25,809 nt of DNA from a virus. The translations under genes were made by a program, and so were the position numbers. Location: the IMG/VR virus record IMGVR_UViG_3300023276_000880, positions 1 through 25,809 of that record. The stretch is one strand, 5' to 3'. How positions within the stretch are numbered: position 1 is the stretch's first letter; every line of letters begins with the position of its first letter. Of this stretch, positions 1-7,370 are shown piece after piece. Under the pieces are notes generated by a model. It searched no databases. It saw only the letters and a program-made list of their open reading frames with translations, and was not told where the DNA came from.

Positions 1-40
1 TTTCTTTTATCTGAATTAACAAGTGAGGAGAATGGAGAGA

Positions 41-613
41 ATGGATATTAAAATAGCCTTTGATATAGATGGTACTATTGGTGATTTATACACACCTCTT
101 AAGGAATTATTAGAGGATGATTTAGGCCATCTATTACCACCAGCAGAACAATGGTCATTAGAAAATGCTTGGAATCTCGATAAAGATTACCTATGGCAAT
201 TTATTGAACATGTAATGATGAATCCACATTTAATACAACATTTTGTGGGTGTTCCTACAATAATGTCATTGTTAACATATTTTAATGATGATCCAGTACA
301 GTTTGTAACTTACAGATCAGAAAGGTATGCTAAATATACAAAGGATTTTCTCAATGGCATATTATATGATATACCCTACAATGTGGTACATGTTTCTGAT
401 AAGTCAGATTTTCTATTGGAAAATGGGTTTACACATTATGTGGAAGATAGAAGATCAGAATGTTTAAAACTTGCTGGTAATGGTATCATAACATTCATGC
501 CTTGTTTTTCATATAATCAGATAGATGGACATGTTGACAATCTGATACAGCTTGAGGATGGCATTATAGAGCTTTTAACATATAAAGAGTTATTTACAGG
601 AGGATTAAATTGA
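41..613 (+). CDS. HAD-superfamily phosphatase, possibly a 5'(3')-deoxyribonucleotidase
   Basis: A 190-residue protein with the HAD motif I signature FDIDGT at residues 7-12, in which D8 would be the nucleophile and D10 the acid/base. An acidic motif, VEDRR, near residue 136 could be the metal-binding motif IV, and VTYRSE in between could supply motif II. Family members remove phosphate from small molecules, and phage copies often resemble cytosolic deoxyribonucleotidases, which would fit nucleotide recycling; the substrate cannot be read from the sequence. In-frame starts also exist at 23 (GTG) and 32 (ATG). ATG 41 is preferred because GAGGAG at 25-30 lies 10 bases upstream and the HAD motif then sits at the very N-terminus, as is usual. 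The stop overlaps the next start. Confidence 0.7.
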   Translation: MDIKIAFDIDGTIGDLYTPLKELLEDDLGHLLPPAEQWSLENAWNLDKDYLWQFIEHVMMNPHLIQHFVGVPTIMSLLTYFNDDPVQFVTYRSERYAKYTKDFLNGILYDIPYNVVHVSDKSDFLLENGFTHYVEDRRSECLKLAGNGIITFMPCFSYNQIDGHVDNLIQLEDGIIELLTYKELFTGGLN

Positions 614-843
614 CAGAATTAGATGATATGATGGATTTTGTGGAAAAATATGTTCAGGAATTGGAAATTACTGATGATCCAAAGACATATATATTTAAGG
701 TCAAGGAAGTAACACCAAAGAGAGTTGTGGATAAACTAGTTCCTGCACTTAGTGGATTTTTCAAAACTATCAATCCAAAAAACAGAGTGTTGGTACTACC
801 ACATTGTATAGATAGTCTAGAGGTCAAATCTAATGACAGATGA
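610..843 (+). CDS. Small protein of unknown function
   Basis: A 77-residue protein that I do not recognise. It starts at TTG 610, which overlaps the stop of the upstream phosphatase gene and has a good AGGAGG ribosome site about six bases upstream. The first third is acidic (TELDDMMDFVEKYVQELEI) and probably helical, and the rest is mixed with two proline-centred turns. No signal peptide or membrane segment is visible. It overlaps the next gene by 11 bases, so it is probably translated as part of the same operon leading to the gp47/gp46 nuclease genes. Confidence 0.6.
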   Translation: MTELDDMMDFVEKYVQELEITDDPKTYIFKVKEVTPKRVVDKLVPALSGFFKTINPKNRVLVLPHCIDSLEVKSNDR

Positions 844-1207
844 ACCTAAAGTGATGATTGTTGATGATGTTGGTGAGGGTACAAGTTTAGCGGTACGAAA
901 AGCCTTGATTGATAATGGATATGATGTTATAATAGCAGATACACAAAAATTAAAGGAGAATAAATTTATGGACGCAAATCCAATTGCGATTGATGAGATT
1001 ACAGAAGATGAGATTGTCTCAGAAGAGGAAACTAAGACCATGATTTCCAAGGCACTTGGCACAAAAAGCCTTGGTAGAATGGAAGGTGAGAGTTTTGAAG
1101 ATTATAAAGAAAGAAGAAAGATATCCAAAATAATCACAAAATTCAAACTCAGGGGTAATGTTGCATGGAATTCATATAATAAAGGCACATATAGGAAACT
1201 CAAATAA
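833..1207 (+). CDS. Unknown protein with acidic centre and basic C-terminus
   Basis: A 124-residue protein without a family I can name. The N-terminal 45 residues look like a small alpha/beta unit: a hydrophobic strand (KVMIVDDVGEG), a helix (SLAVRKALIDNGY), then a second strand (DVIIADT). This superficially resembles a response-regulator or Rossmann start, but the fold is too short to be convincing. A strongly acidic stretch (ITEDEIVSEEET) follows, and then a basic C-terminal third (KERRKISKIITKFKLRG) that could contact nucleic acid. AGAGG lies eight bases before ATG 833. The stop is one base before the preferred gp47 start, suggesting translational coupling. Confidence 0.6.
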   Translation: MTDEPKVMIVDDVGEGTSLAVRKALIDNGYDVIIADTQKLKENKFMDANPIAIDEITEDEIVSEEETKTMISKALGTKSLGRMEGESFEDYKERRKISKIITKFKLRGNVAWNSYNKGTYRKLK

Positions 1208-1208
1208 T

Positions 1209-2231
1209 ATGGATAATGAAAGTTTTGCAGTTATAGGTGATTTACATTTTGGACATAAAGAGGACCATGATACATTTGTCAAGTATCAGGTCCATTCCTA
1301 TTTGAAGGTCATTGATGATATCAAGTCTAAGGGTATTAAAACAGTCATAATTTTAGGTGATTCTACCAACAATAGAAAATCCATTACATGGACAACAATG
1401 GAGTTGGTTAAAGATAATCTAATTGACCCTGATTTACACTATATAATCATTGTTGGTAATCATGATGCATATTACAAGAACACCAATAAATTGAGTTCTA
1501 TTAGGCAGTTGTTTAAGGATCATGAAAATGTTGATATAATAGATACTGATGCCATAGAAATGACTGTAGATAGTAATAAATGTCTTTTTGTACCTTGGAT
1601 GACAGATGATAATATAGATACATGTATGTCTAAAATAGAGGCTTCAGATGCAACATATTGCTTTGGTCACTTTCCTATAAATGGTGCTTTGATGACCAAA
1701 GGAATTGTGTGTGGGGGAACTTTAAAATCAAAGATGTTCAAGAAATTTAAAAAAGTCATCTCTGGTCATTTTCATCTCAAGCAGAAAATAGGTAGCAATA
1801 TTATCTATATTGGGTCAATGTGTCAATTGGATTGGAATGATTATGGTGACTCTAAGGTATATCTGACAGTAGAAAAGAATGTCAAATCACACCAGATTGT
1901 GGATGATATTTTTGTTAAGATCAGCATTGATAAAGATTTCAAATTTGATGATCTTGCTCAATACAAAGACAAATTCCTGAAGATATATGTAAACCGGAAA
2001 ATGAAAGGTGTTGAAGAATCTGCTCTTATTGAGATTATTGAAAACTGTATTAAACATGAGATTATTGATAATACCATAATTCTTGATGAGGCTCTTGTAG
2101 ATGTTAAGGATCAGGATTTTGATAAGATGGTTTCAGAATATCTTGATACTGTTGATAGTCCAAAAAAGATAAAAAAGAAGTGTTATGAGATTATTATTAA
2201 TGAATATGATACAATACAGGCAGGAGAATAA
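1209..2231 (+). CDS. 47: Recombination endonuclease subunit, gp47/SbcD/Mre11-like
   Basis: A 340-residue calcineurin-like metallophosphoesterase, close to the 339 residues of T4 gp47. The conserved metal-site motifs appear in order: GDLHFG, GDSTNN, GNHDAY, GHFPI and GHFHL. In the T4 and SbcCD/Mre11-Rad50 families this subunit is the nuclease, which works with the ATPase subunit to resect DNA ends for recombination and recombination-dependent replication. Its partner gp46 follows immediately, one base after the stop, supporting the assignment. An in-frame ATG exists at 1158, but ATG 1209 is preferred: it starts one base after the upstream gene, has AGGA at 1193-1196, and puts the first metal motif about 12 residues from the N-terminus. 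Confidence 0.93.
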   Translation: MDNESFAVIGDLHFGHKEDHDTFVKYQVHSYLKVIDDIKSKGIKTVIILGDSTNNRKSITWTTMELVKDNLIDPDLHYIIIVGNHDAYYKNTNKLSSIRQLFKDHENVDIIDTDAIEMTVDSNKCLFVPWMTDDNIDTCMSKIEASDATYCFGHFPINGALMTKGIVCGGTLKSKMFKKFKKVISGHFHLKQKIGSNIIYIGSMCQLDWNDYGDSKVYLTVEKNVKSHQIVDDIFVKISIDKDFKFDDLAQYKDKFLKIYVNRKMKGVEESALIEIIENCIKHEIIDNTIILDEALVDVKDQDFDKMVSEYLDTVDSPKKIKKKCYEIIINEYDTIQAGE

Positions 2232-2232
2232 A

Positions 2233-4062
2233 ATGAGATATAAAAAATTAACCTGGAAGAATATATTGTCATATGGCAACAAACTAACATCTTTAAATCT
2301 TGATTCTAACAATACGGTTGGAATCACAGGCATTAATGGGCATGGTAAGTCCACACTATTAGATATTTTCCATTTTGTACTGACAGGTAAACCATACAGA
2401 AAGGTTAATAAAAGTCAGTTAGTCAATACCACAAACAAGAAAAATTGTCTGGTTATACTAGAAATAGAGCATAAGAACAAGAAAATTGTTATTGAAAGGG
2501 GTATTAAACCTGATATTTTCAAGATAACTGTAAATGGTATTGATCTTGATCAAGATTCCAAGTCATTGGATCAGCAGAAATGGATGTCTCAATTTCTCAA
2601 TATCAATCCAAAGACATTGAGAAACACACATTTCATTTCATCTACTAATTATAGTCCATTCCTTCAAATGACTGCATTGGAGAAAAGAACTTTCATTGAG
2701 GATATCCTGAATATTGAGATATTTTCAAATGTACAGAAGAATCTCAAAGCAAAACATTCTGTAATTATTGAATCTATCAGGGATTGTCAAACCAAGATTA
2801 ATCAATATGAGTCAAATCTTAAACTAGTTAAAGATATGATAGAAAACCAGAATAAAGATGATTCAGAGAAAATCAAAAATATTGAGGTTGAAATCTCTAC
2901 TATTAAGACTGAAATCAAAGCTCTTGAAGGTGAAGAGGTTGGTATAAATGAACAAATTCAGGAACTAACTGATATTATTAAGGATTTATCTGTTGAGAGA
3001 AATAAACTTTCAACTAAGAGAGATGCACAACAGAAAAAATATGATTCCCATATGAAAAAACTCAATGAAATAAAGAGAACTGGGTGTAATCATGTACTCC
3101 TCAATAATCAAGATATGAGTGGAAAGAAAGATTCACTAAAATTTTACAATGATAATAACACATGTCCAACATGTACACAGTTGATTGACCCTACTTTCAA
3201 AGATAATATGGTTAATAATCTTAATGAGAGTATATCAGAACTAAAAGCAAAGGATGATGAATATCAGGAGAAGCTGAAAAAGCTGGATCTTAAGATGAAA
3301 AAGTTGGATGGTGTCTTTGAGAAAATCACCATAGTATCTGATAAGATTACTAAAATGGGTAATGATATTTCCAGTAAACAGAATGAACAGTATGTTTTAC
3401 AAGAGAAATTATCAGGCAGCAAGAGAATGATAAACTCAAAACTCAATACTATCACCAATAGAGAAAATGATATTACTGAGTTGAAGAAACCAAAGGAAGA
3501 TGTAGTTGATAATACAGAAAAACTTACAGGTCAGTTAGATGAACAGAATAGATATCTGAATAGATATAATGACACTTCTGAGGCTTATGATTTGGCTTTT
3601 AAACTCTTATCTGATAAGGGTATCAAGCAATATATCATCAAAAACTATATCCCTCTACTGAATAGATACGTGAATCAATTCTTAGAAATATTTCAGGCTC
3701 ATTATAGGATTCAGTTTGATGAGAATATGAAAGAAACCATTGCAGTTAAGGGTTATGAAAAATTATCATACAATTCATTATCTGCTGGTGAAAGGGCAAG
3801 GGTTGACCTAAGTCTTTTATTTGCATTCCTGAACGTATCTAAGAGCCGTGAGTATGTTACATCTAATATCTTGATACTTGATGAGGTAGCAGACGCAAAC
3901 CTTGATTCTGATGGACTTGAGGGGTTGATAGAGATCCTTGAGAAGTTAAAACAGATGGGGTATACCACATTTACCATATCACATAGAAAAGAACTTTCTG
4001 GTAGATTTGATGAATCATATGTTGCACTCAAAAAGAAATTTTCACAACTAATATTACAATAG
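2233..4062 (+). CDS. 46: Recombination endonuclease ATPase subunit, gp46/SbcC/Rad50-like
   Basis: A 609-residue SMC-like ATPase, slightly longer than T4 gp46 (560). Walker A is GINGHGKST at residues 33-41. Two long charged coiled-coil arms flank a zinc-hook CPTC at residues 311-314, which dimerises partners through Zn. An ABC-type signature SLSAGERAR comes near the C-terminus, followed by Walker B LILDEVAD and a SHRKE switch histidine. With gp47 it forms the complex that opens and resects DNA ends. AGGAG at 2222-2226 lies six bases before ATG 2233; an in-frame ATG at 2185 would overlap gp47 by 47 bases and is less likely. Gene order 47 then 46, directly adjacent, differs from T4, where other genes lie between them. 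Confidence 0.95.
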   Translation: MRYKKLTWKNILSYGNKLTSLNLDSNNTVGITGINGHGKSTLLDIFHFVLTGKPYRKVNKSQLVNTTNKKNCLVILEIEHKNKKIVIERGIKPDIFKITVNGIDLDQDSKSLDQQKWMSQFLNINPKTLRNTHFISSTNYSPFLQMTALEKRTFIEDILNIEIFSNVQKNLKAKHSVIIESIRDCQTKINQYESNLKLVKDMIENQNKDDSEKIKNIEVEISTIKTEIKALEGEEVGINEQIQELTDIIKDLSVERNKLSTKRDAQQKKYDSHMKKLNEIKRTGCNHVLLNNQDMSGKKDSLKFYNDNNTCPTCTQLIDPTFKDNMVNNLNESISELKAKDDEYQEKLKKLDLKMKKLDGVFEKITIVSDKITKMGNDISSKQNEQYVLQEKLSGSKRMINSKLNTITNRENDITELKKPKEDVVDNTEKLTGQLDEQNRYLNRYNDTSEAYDLAFKLLSDKGIKQYIIKNYIPLLNRYVNQFLEIFQAHYRIQFDENMKETIAVKGYEKLSYNSLSAGERARVDLSLLFAFLNVSKSREYVTSNILILDEVADANLDSDGLEGLIEILEKLKQMGYTTFTISHRKELSGRFDESYVALKKKFSQLILQ

Positions 4063-4073
4063 GTAAATTGTGC

Positions 4074-4095
4074 GGAGATTATTGATTTAATCTCT
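4074..4095 (+). other. Small hairpin between gp46 and the resolvase gene
   Basis: GGAGATTA (4074-4081) can pair with TAATCTCT (4088-4095) around a six-base loop: seven Watson-Crick pairs and one G-U at the base. It is followed by ACATATTTT, a poor U-tract. It could be a weak terminator or an RNA-processing or stability element in the 54-base gap between the two genes. The AAGGAG ribosome site of the next gene is just downstream and stays unpaired. Confidence 0.35.
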
Positions 4096-4116
4096 ACATA
4101 TTTTAAGGAGATAAAT

Positions 4117-4656
4117 TTGGAACATGAATTTTTATTGTCTGTAGATCCTTCATTGAGATCTACAGGATGGTGTTTATTTAATCAAAAAACAAAAGAACTA
4201 AAGGATTTTGGTATAGTTAAAACAGATCATCTTGATACTGTATATGAAGAGGATAGACTATACCATATTGCTGATTGTATATCCTCAAAAGGAAGTCATG
4301 ATACAGATCTTGTGATAGAAGGATTATCTTTTATGGCACAATCTGCTAAAAGGGATGTCATTGATGGTATGCATTGGATAATCAGAACCATATATTATGT
4401 CTGTTATCAAGAAACTTGGATAGGTGTTGTTCCCGTCACTGAATGGAGAAATTCAATCACTACAAAAGAAGATAGGGACTATGCTAAAAAGAATTATGAT
4501 AAGAAAATTTATCTGAAGGAAATTGTGGTTGATATGTTGCCTAGTGATATATTGGTAAAGTTTGATACATATATAAAGGAGAATTGTTATGATTATGAAA
4601 CTCTATATGATCTTACAGATGCATATTTTATTGGACAATATAGATTAACTTTATAA
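4117..4656 (+). CDS. RuvC-like Holliday junction resolvase
   Basis: A 179-residue RNase H-fold protein with a RuvC-type acidic site: D10 in LLSVDPSLRSTGW, E68 in DLVIEGLSF, and D165/D168 in the C-terminal helix YDLTDAYFIG. The SVDPSxxxTGW opening is typical of the family. RuvC-like enzymes cut four-way junctions, which here would resolve the branched DNA made by the gp46/47 and UvsX pathways before packaging. T4 itself uses an unrelated enzyme, endonuclease VII (gp49). TTG 4117 is chosen as start because AAGGAG sits seven bases upstream and the first catalytic aspartate falls at residue 10. It could instead be a more general RNase H-fold nuclease. Confidence 0.8.
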   Translation: MEHEFLLSVDPSLRSTGWCLFNQKTKELKDFGIVKTDHLDTVYEEDRLYHIADCISSKGSHDTDLVIEGLSFMAQSAKRDVIDGMHWIIRTIYYVCYQETWIGVVPVTEWRNSITTKEDRDYAKKNYDKKIYLKEIVVDMLPSDILVKFDTYIKENCYDYETLYDLTDAYFIGQYRLTL

Positions 4657-4662
4657 TGTGTC

Positions 4663-4704
4663 TTGACTTTAAGACAGAATTGAGTTAAACTGTCTTAAAG
4701 TTAA
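4663..4704 (+). promoter_or_regulatory. Inverted repeat containing a possible sigma70-type promoter
   Basis: Arms 4663-4677 and 4690-4704 form a 15-pair stem, all Watson-Crick except one G-T, around a 12-base loop. No U-run follows, so a simple terminator is unlikely. The same bases read as a promoter: TTGACT (4663-4668), a 17-base spacer, then TAAACT (4686-4691), matching 5/6 and 4/6 of the sigma70 boxes. It stands in one of the few gaps of the early region, 23 bases before the start at 4727, so it may drive the dUTPase-uvsX-helicase genes. The palindrome would suit a dimeric regulator or an RNA processing site. Confidence 0.4.
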
Positions 4705-4726
4705 TATAAAAATTGGAGGTAGTTAT

Positions 4727-4918
4727 ATGAAATACAGGGTAACAGAAGTTAGAACAGCAATTGTAACATTAAATCCAGAAAATTATCCAGAAGGGTGGTC
4801 AGAAGAAAACATGTTGGAATATGAAAAGGATCAGGCTGTAGGTACTATTGAATATATGGATATTATAGGTGCTGATTCAAAGTTTACCTTTCAAAGGATT
4901 ATCAATGAAGATTCCTGA
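4727..4918 (+). CDS. Small protein of unknown function
   Basis: A 63-residue protein that I do not recognise. It starts at ATG 4727 behind a strong GGAGG at 4715-4719 and is the first gene after the inverted repeat at 4663-4704. The sequence alternates short beta-like stretches (YRVTEVRTAIVTL, AVGTIEYMDII, SKFTFQRII) with an acidic middle containing a PEGW turn, suggesting a small beta-rich fold. There is no membrane segment or cysteine pair. Its last 14 bases overlap the start of the next gene. Confidence 0.6.
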   Translation: MKYRVTEVRTAIVTLNPENYPEGWSEENMLEYEKDQAVGTIEYMDIIGADSKFTFQRIINEDS

Positions 4919-5279
4919 TAAATATCGTAATGTAACAGAATTTAGTATTGTTGTTGAAATTATTATTGATGAAATTGCTATTGAAACTGAACTCTCTATT
5001 GAAATGATACTCTCATTATTATCAGATTATTATGATATGTCTATTGATGAAATTGAAACTTGTCTGAGTAAGATAGGTTCAAAATATACAGAATATAATA
5101 GGGTGGTTGGGTATATTGATGGTAAACCAATGAAAAGAACAGCAGAGATAATGTCAGTAACAAAAATTATTCAAACTATAGGGAGGAAGGTAAATAGTGT
5201 AATTGAGATTGAAACAAATGATGAAATATCGGCAGTAGTAGAGGCAATTCACGAAAAATATAAACAAAGGAGTAAATAG
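4905..5279 (+). CDS. Unknown protein
   Basis: A 124-residue protein of no family I can name. An in-frame ATG lies at 4869, but ATG 4905 is preferred because AAGGA at 4894-4898 is six bases upstream, giving a 14-base overlap with the gene before. The N-terminal half is unusually rich in isoleucine and glutamate (EIIIDEIAIETELSIEMIL) and should be strongly helical. The C-terminal half is more basic and ends KYKQRSK. Its position next to dUTPase and the recombinase suggests an accessory role in DNA metabolism, but nothing in the sequence shows one. Confidence 0.6.
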   Translation: MKIPDKYRNVTEFSIVVEIIIDEIAIETELSIEMILSLLSDYYDMSIDEIETCLSKIGSKYTEYNRVVGYIDGKPMKRTAEIMSVTKIIQTIGRKVNSVIEIETNDEISAVVEAIHEKYKQRSK

Positions 5280-5284
5280 AACAA

Positions 5285-5788
5285 ATGAATGATAATACTT
5301 ATATAGGAACACCAGTTTATTTATCAAATAATCCATTCCATCAATTTAATATGGATGTTGAACTAGTACATAATGATGCTATTATGCCTCAAAGGGCAAA
5401 TAATAGTGATGCTGGTTATGATGTATTTGCATTGGAGACAGTTGATATCTATCCGAACAAGGATATTTTGATTGATCTTGGATGGAGATGTCAGTTTTCA
5501 GAAGGTTTTGCTATGATTATGAAAAATAAGTCAGGTAGAGCTGTAAAGGATAAGTTGGTTTTGGGTGCCTGTGTTATTGACTCAGGGTATAGGGGAAATA
5601 TCATGTTACACCTATTTAATCATGGTAATCATGCTATAACTATCAGAAAGGGTGAGAAAATATCACAGTTTATTATAACACCAGTATGGACCGGAACAAT
5701 AAATCAGGTTGAAAATATTGATATGGATTCTGATAGAGGTGAAGGTGGTTTTGGTAGTACTGGATTAATAAATGAGGAGACTGTTTAA
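5285..5788 (+). CDS. dut: dUTP diphosphatase (dUTPase), trimeric type
   Basis: A 167-residue protein carrying all five dUTPase motifs in order: motif 1 NSDAGYDVFA, motif 2 NKSGRAVKD, motif 3 GACVIDSGYRGNI (uracil pocket, catalytic Asp), motif 4 RKGEKISQFIITP, and the C-terminal motif 5 RGEGGFGSTG that closes over the nucleotide in the trimer. It converts dUTP to dUMP and pyrophosphate, keeping uracil out of phage DNA and supplying dUMP for thymidylate synthesis. About 25 residues precede motif 1, somewhat longer than the shortest family members. AAGGAG at 5267-5272 lies 12 bases before the start. The stop overlaps the first base of the recombinase gene. Confidence 0.95.
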   Translation: MNDNTYIGTPVYLSNNPFHQFNMDVELVHNDAIMPQRANNSDAGYDVFALETVDIYPNKDILIDLGWRCQFSEGFAMIMKNKSGRAVKDKLVLGACVIDSGYRGNIMLHLFNHGNHAITIRKGEKISQFIITPVWTGTINQVENIDMDSDRGEGGFGSTGLINEETV

Positions 5789-6984
5789 TGGCAAAAAAAG
5801 ATACACTGTTTGATAAGTTGGTGAAGACTGCTAGAAAGAACAATGATTTTGCATTTAAGATGAATGAGGAAAATCCATATGAGGTCAAGGAGTGGATTGA
5901 TTCAGGGTGTTATGTATTGAATGCAATGTTATCTGATGGTGATATGTTCAAGGGATTTCCTGCTGGTAAGAGAATTACCATGTCAGGTGCTGAATCCACA
6001 GGAAAATCACTATTGACAATATTGATGATCAAGATGTATTTGAAATCAAAACCAAATGCAAAGGCAATATTTTTTGAGTCTGAAGGTTCTAGTACGGTTG
6101 ATATGGCTAGAAAGGCAAAGATACCAGAAGAGAGTATGATTATCTTACCTGTATCTACTGTAGAGGAAACTAGGAATCAGATGGTCCAGTTACTTGATAT
6201 GATCAATGATACAAAATATGGTTATACTAGAACAAAGTCAGAGAAAACAAAAAAGATTGTAAGAACAAAGATCAAAGATTTTAAACCAGTACCAGAAGAT
6301 GAGCAAGAACATTTCATTTTTGTCCTTGATTCTTTGGGTATGCTTGGTACTGAGAAAGAAACAGAGGATGCTGGCAATAGTAAAAATACAGTAGATATGA
6401 CCAAGGCAAAGATGATTAAGAGTTTTGCAAGAGTGGTTTCGTTAAAATTATCCATGTCTCAATGTCCATTTGTCATTGTTAATCATATATATGCATCATT
6501 AGATCAATATAAACCACCTGTTGAAAGTGGTGGATCTGGTGTGGCATACATGAAAGATGTATCTTTATTGATTAATAAGAAGAAACAGAAAGATGGTACT
6601 GAACATATTGGTTCATTGCTCCAATTGACTGCTGGTAAGTCAAGATTTATGCAAGAGGGAAAATCTGTTGTAGTTGCACTAAATTTCAAGAAGGGTATTA
6701 ACAAATATTCGTATCTATATGATCTTGCTAATGAACTTAAAGTATTTAAGAAAGATGGATATTCTTGGATTCTTGCAGATGGAACCAAGGCAACAATGAA
6801 ATCTATCAGGGAAAATCAGTCAAAGTATTTTAAGAATGAACAAAATTTACAGGCTGTCAGAGATGCAGTGTATGAGAATTTTACATTTGGTGGAGATACA
6901 TTCATGGATGATATAGATGATGAAATGGAGGATTCAGATGATAGTATCATTATGGAAGATGATAAAGATGAGATTATGGAATAA
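5788..6984 (+). CDS. uvsX: UvsX/RecA-like recombinase
   Basis: A 398-residue RecA-family ATPase, similar in length to T4 UvsX (391). It has Walker A GAESTGKS at residues 67-74 (K73), the FFESEGS stretch that in the family carries the catalytic glutamate, Walker B FVLDSLGML, and the SRFMQEGKSVVVAL region with DNA-binding-loop character. The C-terminal 30 residues are highly acidic (DDIDDEMEDSDDS), as is common in RecA and UvsX tails. It would form the filament that pairs single-stranded ends with homologous DNA. It starts on the last base of dUTPase, with GAGGAG about 11 bases upstream, and sits before the helicase gene. Confidence 0.9.
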   Translation: MAKKDTLFDKLVKTARKNNDFAFKMNEENPYEVKEWIDSGCYVLNAMLSDGDMFKGFPAGKRITMSGAESTGKSLLTILMIKMYLKSKPNAKAIFFESEGSSTVDMARKAKIPEESMIILPVSTVEETRNQMVQLLDMINDTKYGYTRTKSEKTKKIVRTKIKDFKPVPEDEQEHFIFVLDSLGMLGTEKETEDAGNSKNTVDMTKAKMIKSFARVVSLKLSMSQCPFVIVNHIYASLDQYKPPVESGGSGVAYMKDVSLLINKKKQKDGTEHIGSLLQLTAGKSRFMQEGKSVVVALNFKKGINKYSYLYDLANELKVFKKDGYSWILADGTKATMKSIRENQSKYFKNEQNLQAVRDAVYENFTFGGDTFMDDIDDEMEDSDDSIIMEDDKDEIME

Positions 6985-7159
6985 AAAGAAAGATCCTGAA
7001 TTGACTGCTTTTCACTTGCAAAAATACGACATTATTGTTATGATAGGGGTTAAGGATAATAAGCTCATTTGTAAATTTGAAGAATCAGAGAATTATACAG
7101 ATGAGGAGGTAAGGGAAGAGGTTCAAAGAAATATTAAAGAAATTTTAGAAGAGGATTAG
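6968..7159 (+). CDS. Small protein of unknown function
   Basis: A basic-then-acidic 63-residue protein that I do not recognise (MRLWNKKKDPELTAF at the N-terminus, EEVREEVQRNIKEILEED at the C-terminus). The start is uncertain. ATG 6968 follows GGAAG at nine bases and gives a natural-looking N-terminus with a 17-base overlap with uvsX. ATG 6938 follows a stronger GGAGGA at five bases and would add 10 residues. ATG 6917 is also in frame. It lies where T4-like phages may carry small recombination accessory genes, but there is no similarity to UvsY that I can see. Confidence 0.5.
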   Translation: MRLWNKKKDPELTAFHLQKYDIIVMIGVKDNKLICKFEESENYTDEEVREEVQRNIKEILEED

Positions 7160-7160
7160 A

Positions 7161-7370
7161 ATGCCGATATATGAATATAAGTGTCAGAAATGCGATAATG
7201 AATTTGAGTATTTGGTTGTCAAATCAACAGATGTTGTTGTTTGTCAGAAATGTAATGACCCAAATTTAACTCAAATACCCTCATTATCAACATTTGAGCT
7301 TAAGGGCCAGTGTTGGGAAAAGGATGGTTATACTAGAGAATATAATGTTTTAACAGATGCGGTGAAATAG
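7161..7370 (+). CDS. FmdB-type zinc-ribbon protein
   Basis: A 69-residue protein opening MPIYEYKCQKC, the hallmark of the FmdB/CxxC_CxxC zinc-ribbon family, with a second CQKC at residues 28-31; C8, C11, C28 and C31 would hold one zinc. Family members are annotated as putative regulatory proteins, but their biochemical role is poorly known. The gene begins one base after its upstream neighbour and its stop overlaps the GTG start of the helicase gene, so it is probably co-translated with the helicase. A role in transcription or in zinc-dependent protein contacts is possible, but nothing here decides it. Confidence 0.75.
   Translation: MPIYEYKCQKCDNEFEYLVVKSTDVVVCQKCNDPNLTQIPSLSTFELKGQCWEKDGYTREYNVLTDAVK

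Noticed and set aside
610-615. TTGACA at gene starts (610, 19399; TTGACT at 25310) as -35 boxes
   Set aside because: They are explained as TTG start codons followed by a Thr codon, each with a ribosome site at the right distance, and no suitable -10 box was evident.
833-960. Response-regulator-like receiver domain in the gene at 833
   Set aside because: The strand-helix-strand start and DD pair are suggestive, but only about 45 residues fit; the conserved later Asp, Thr and Lys positions are not present.
1048-1075. CCAAGGC...GCCTTGG hairpin inside the gene at 833
   Set aside because: Seven-pair stem with a 14-base loop and no T-run; weak and within coding sequence.
5267-5284. GGAGTAAATAGAACAAA upstream of dUTPase as a fifth late promoter
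   Set aside because: It shares only AGTAAATA, lacks TTAAAA, and is made of the previous gene's last codons and stop; the downstream genes are DNA-metabolism type.
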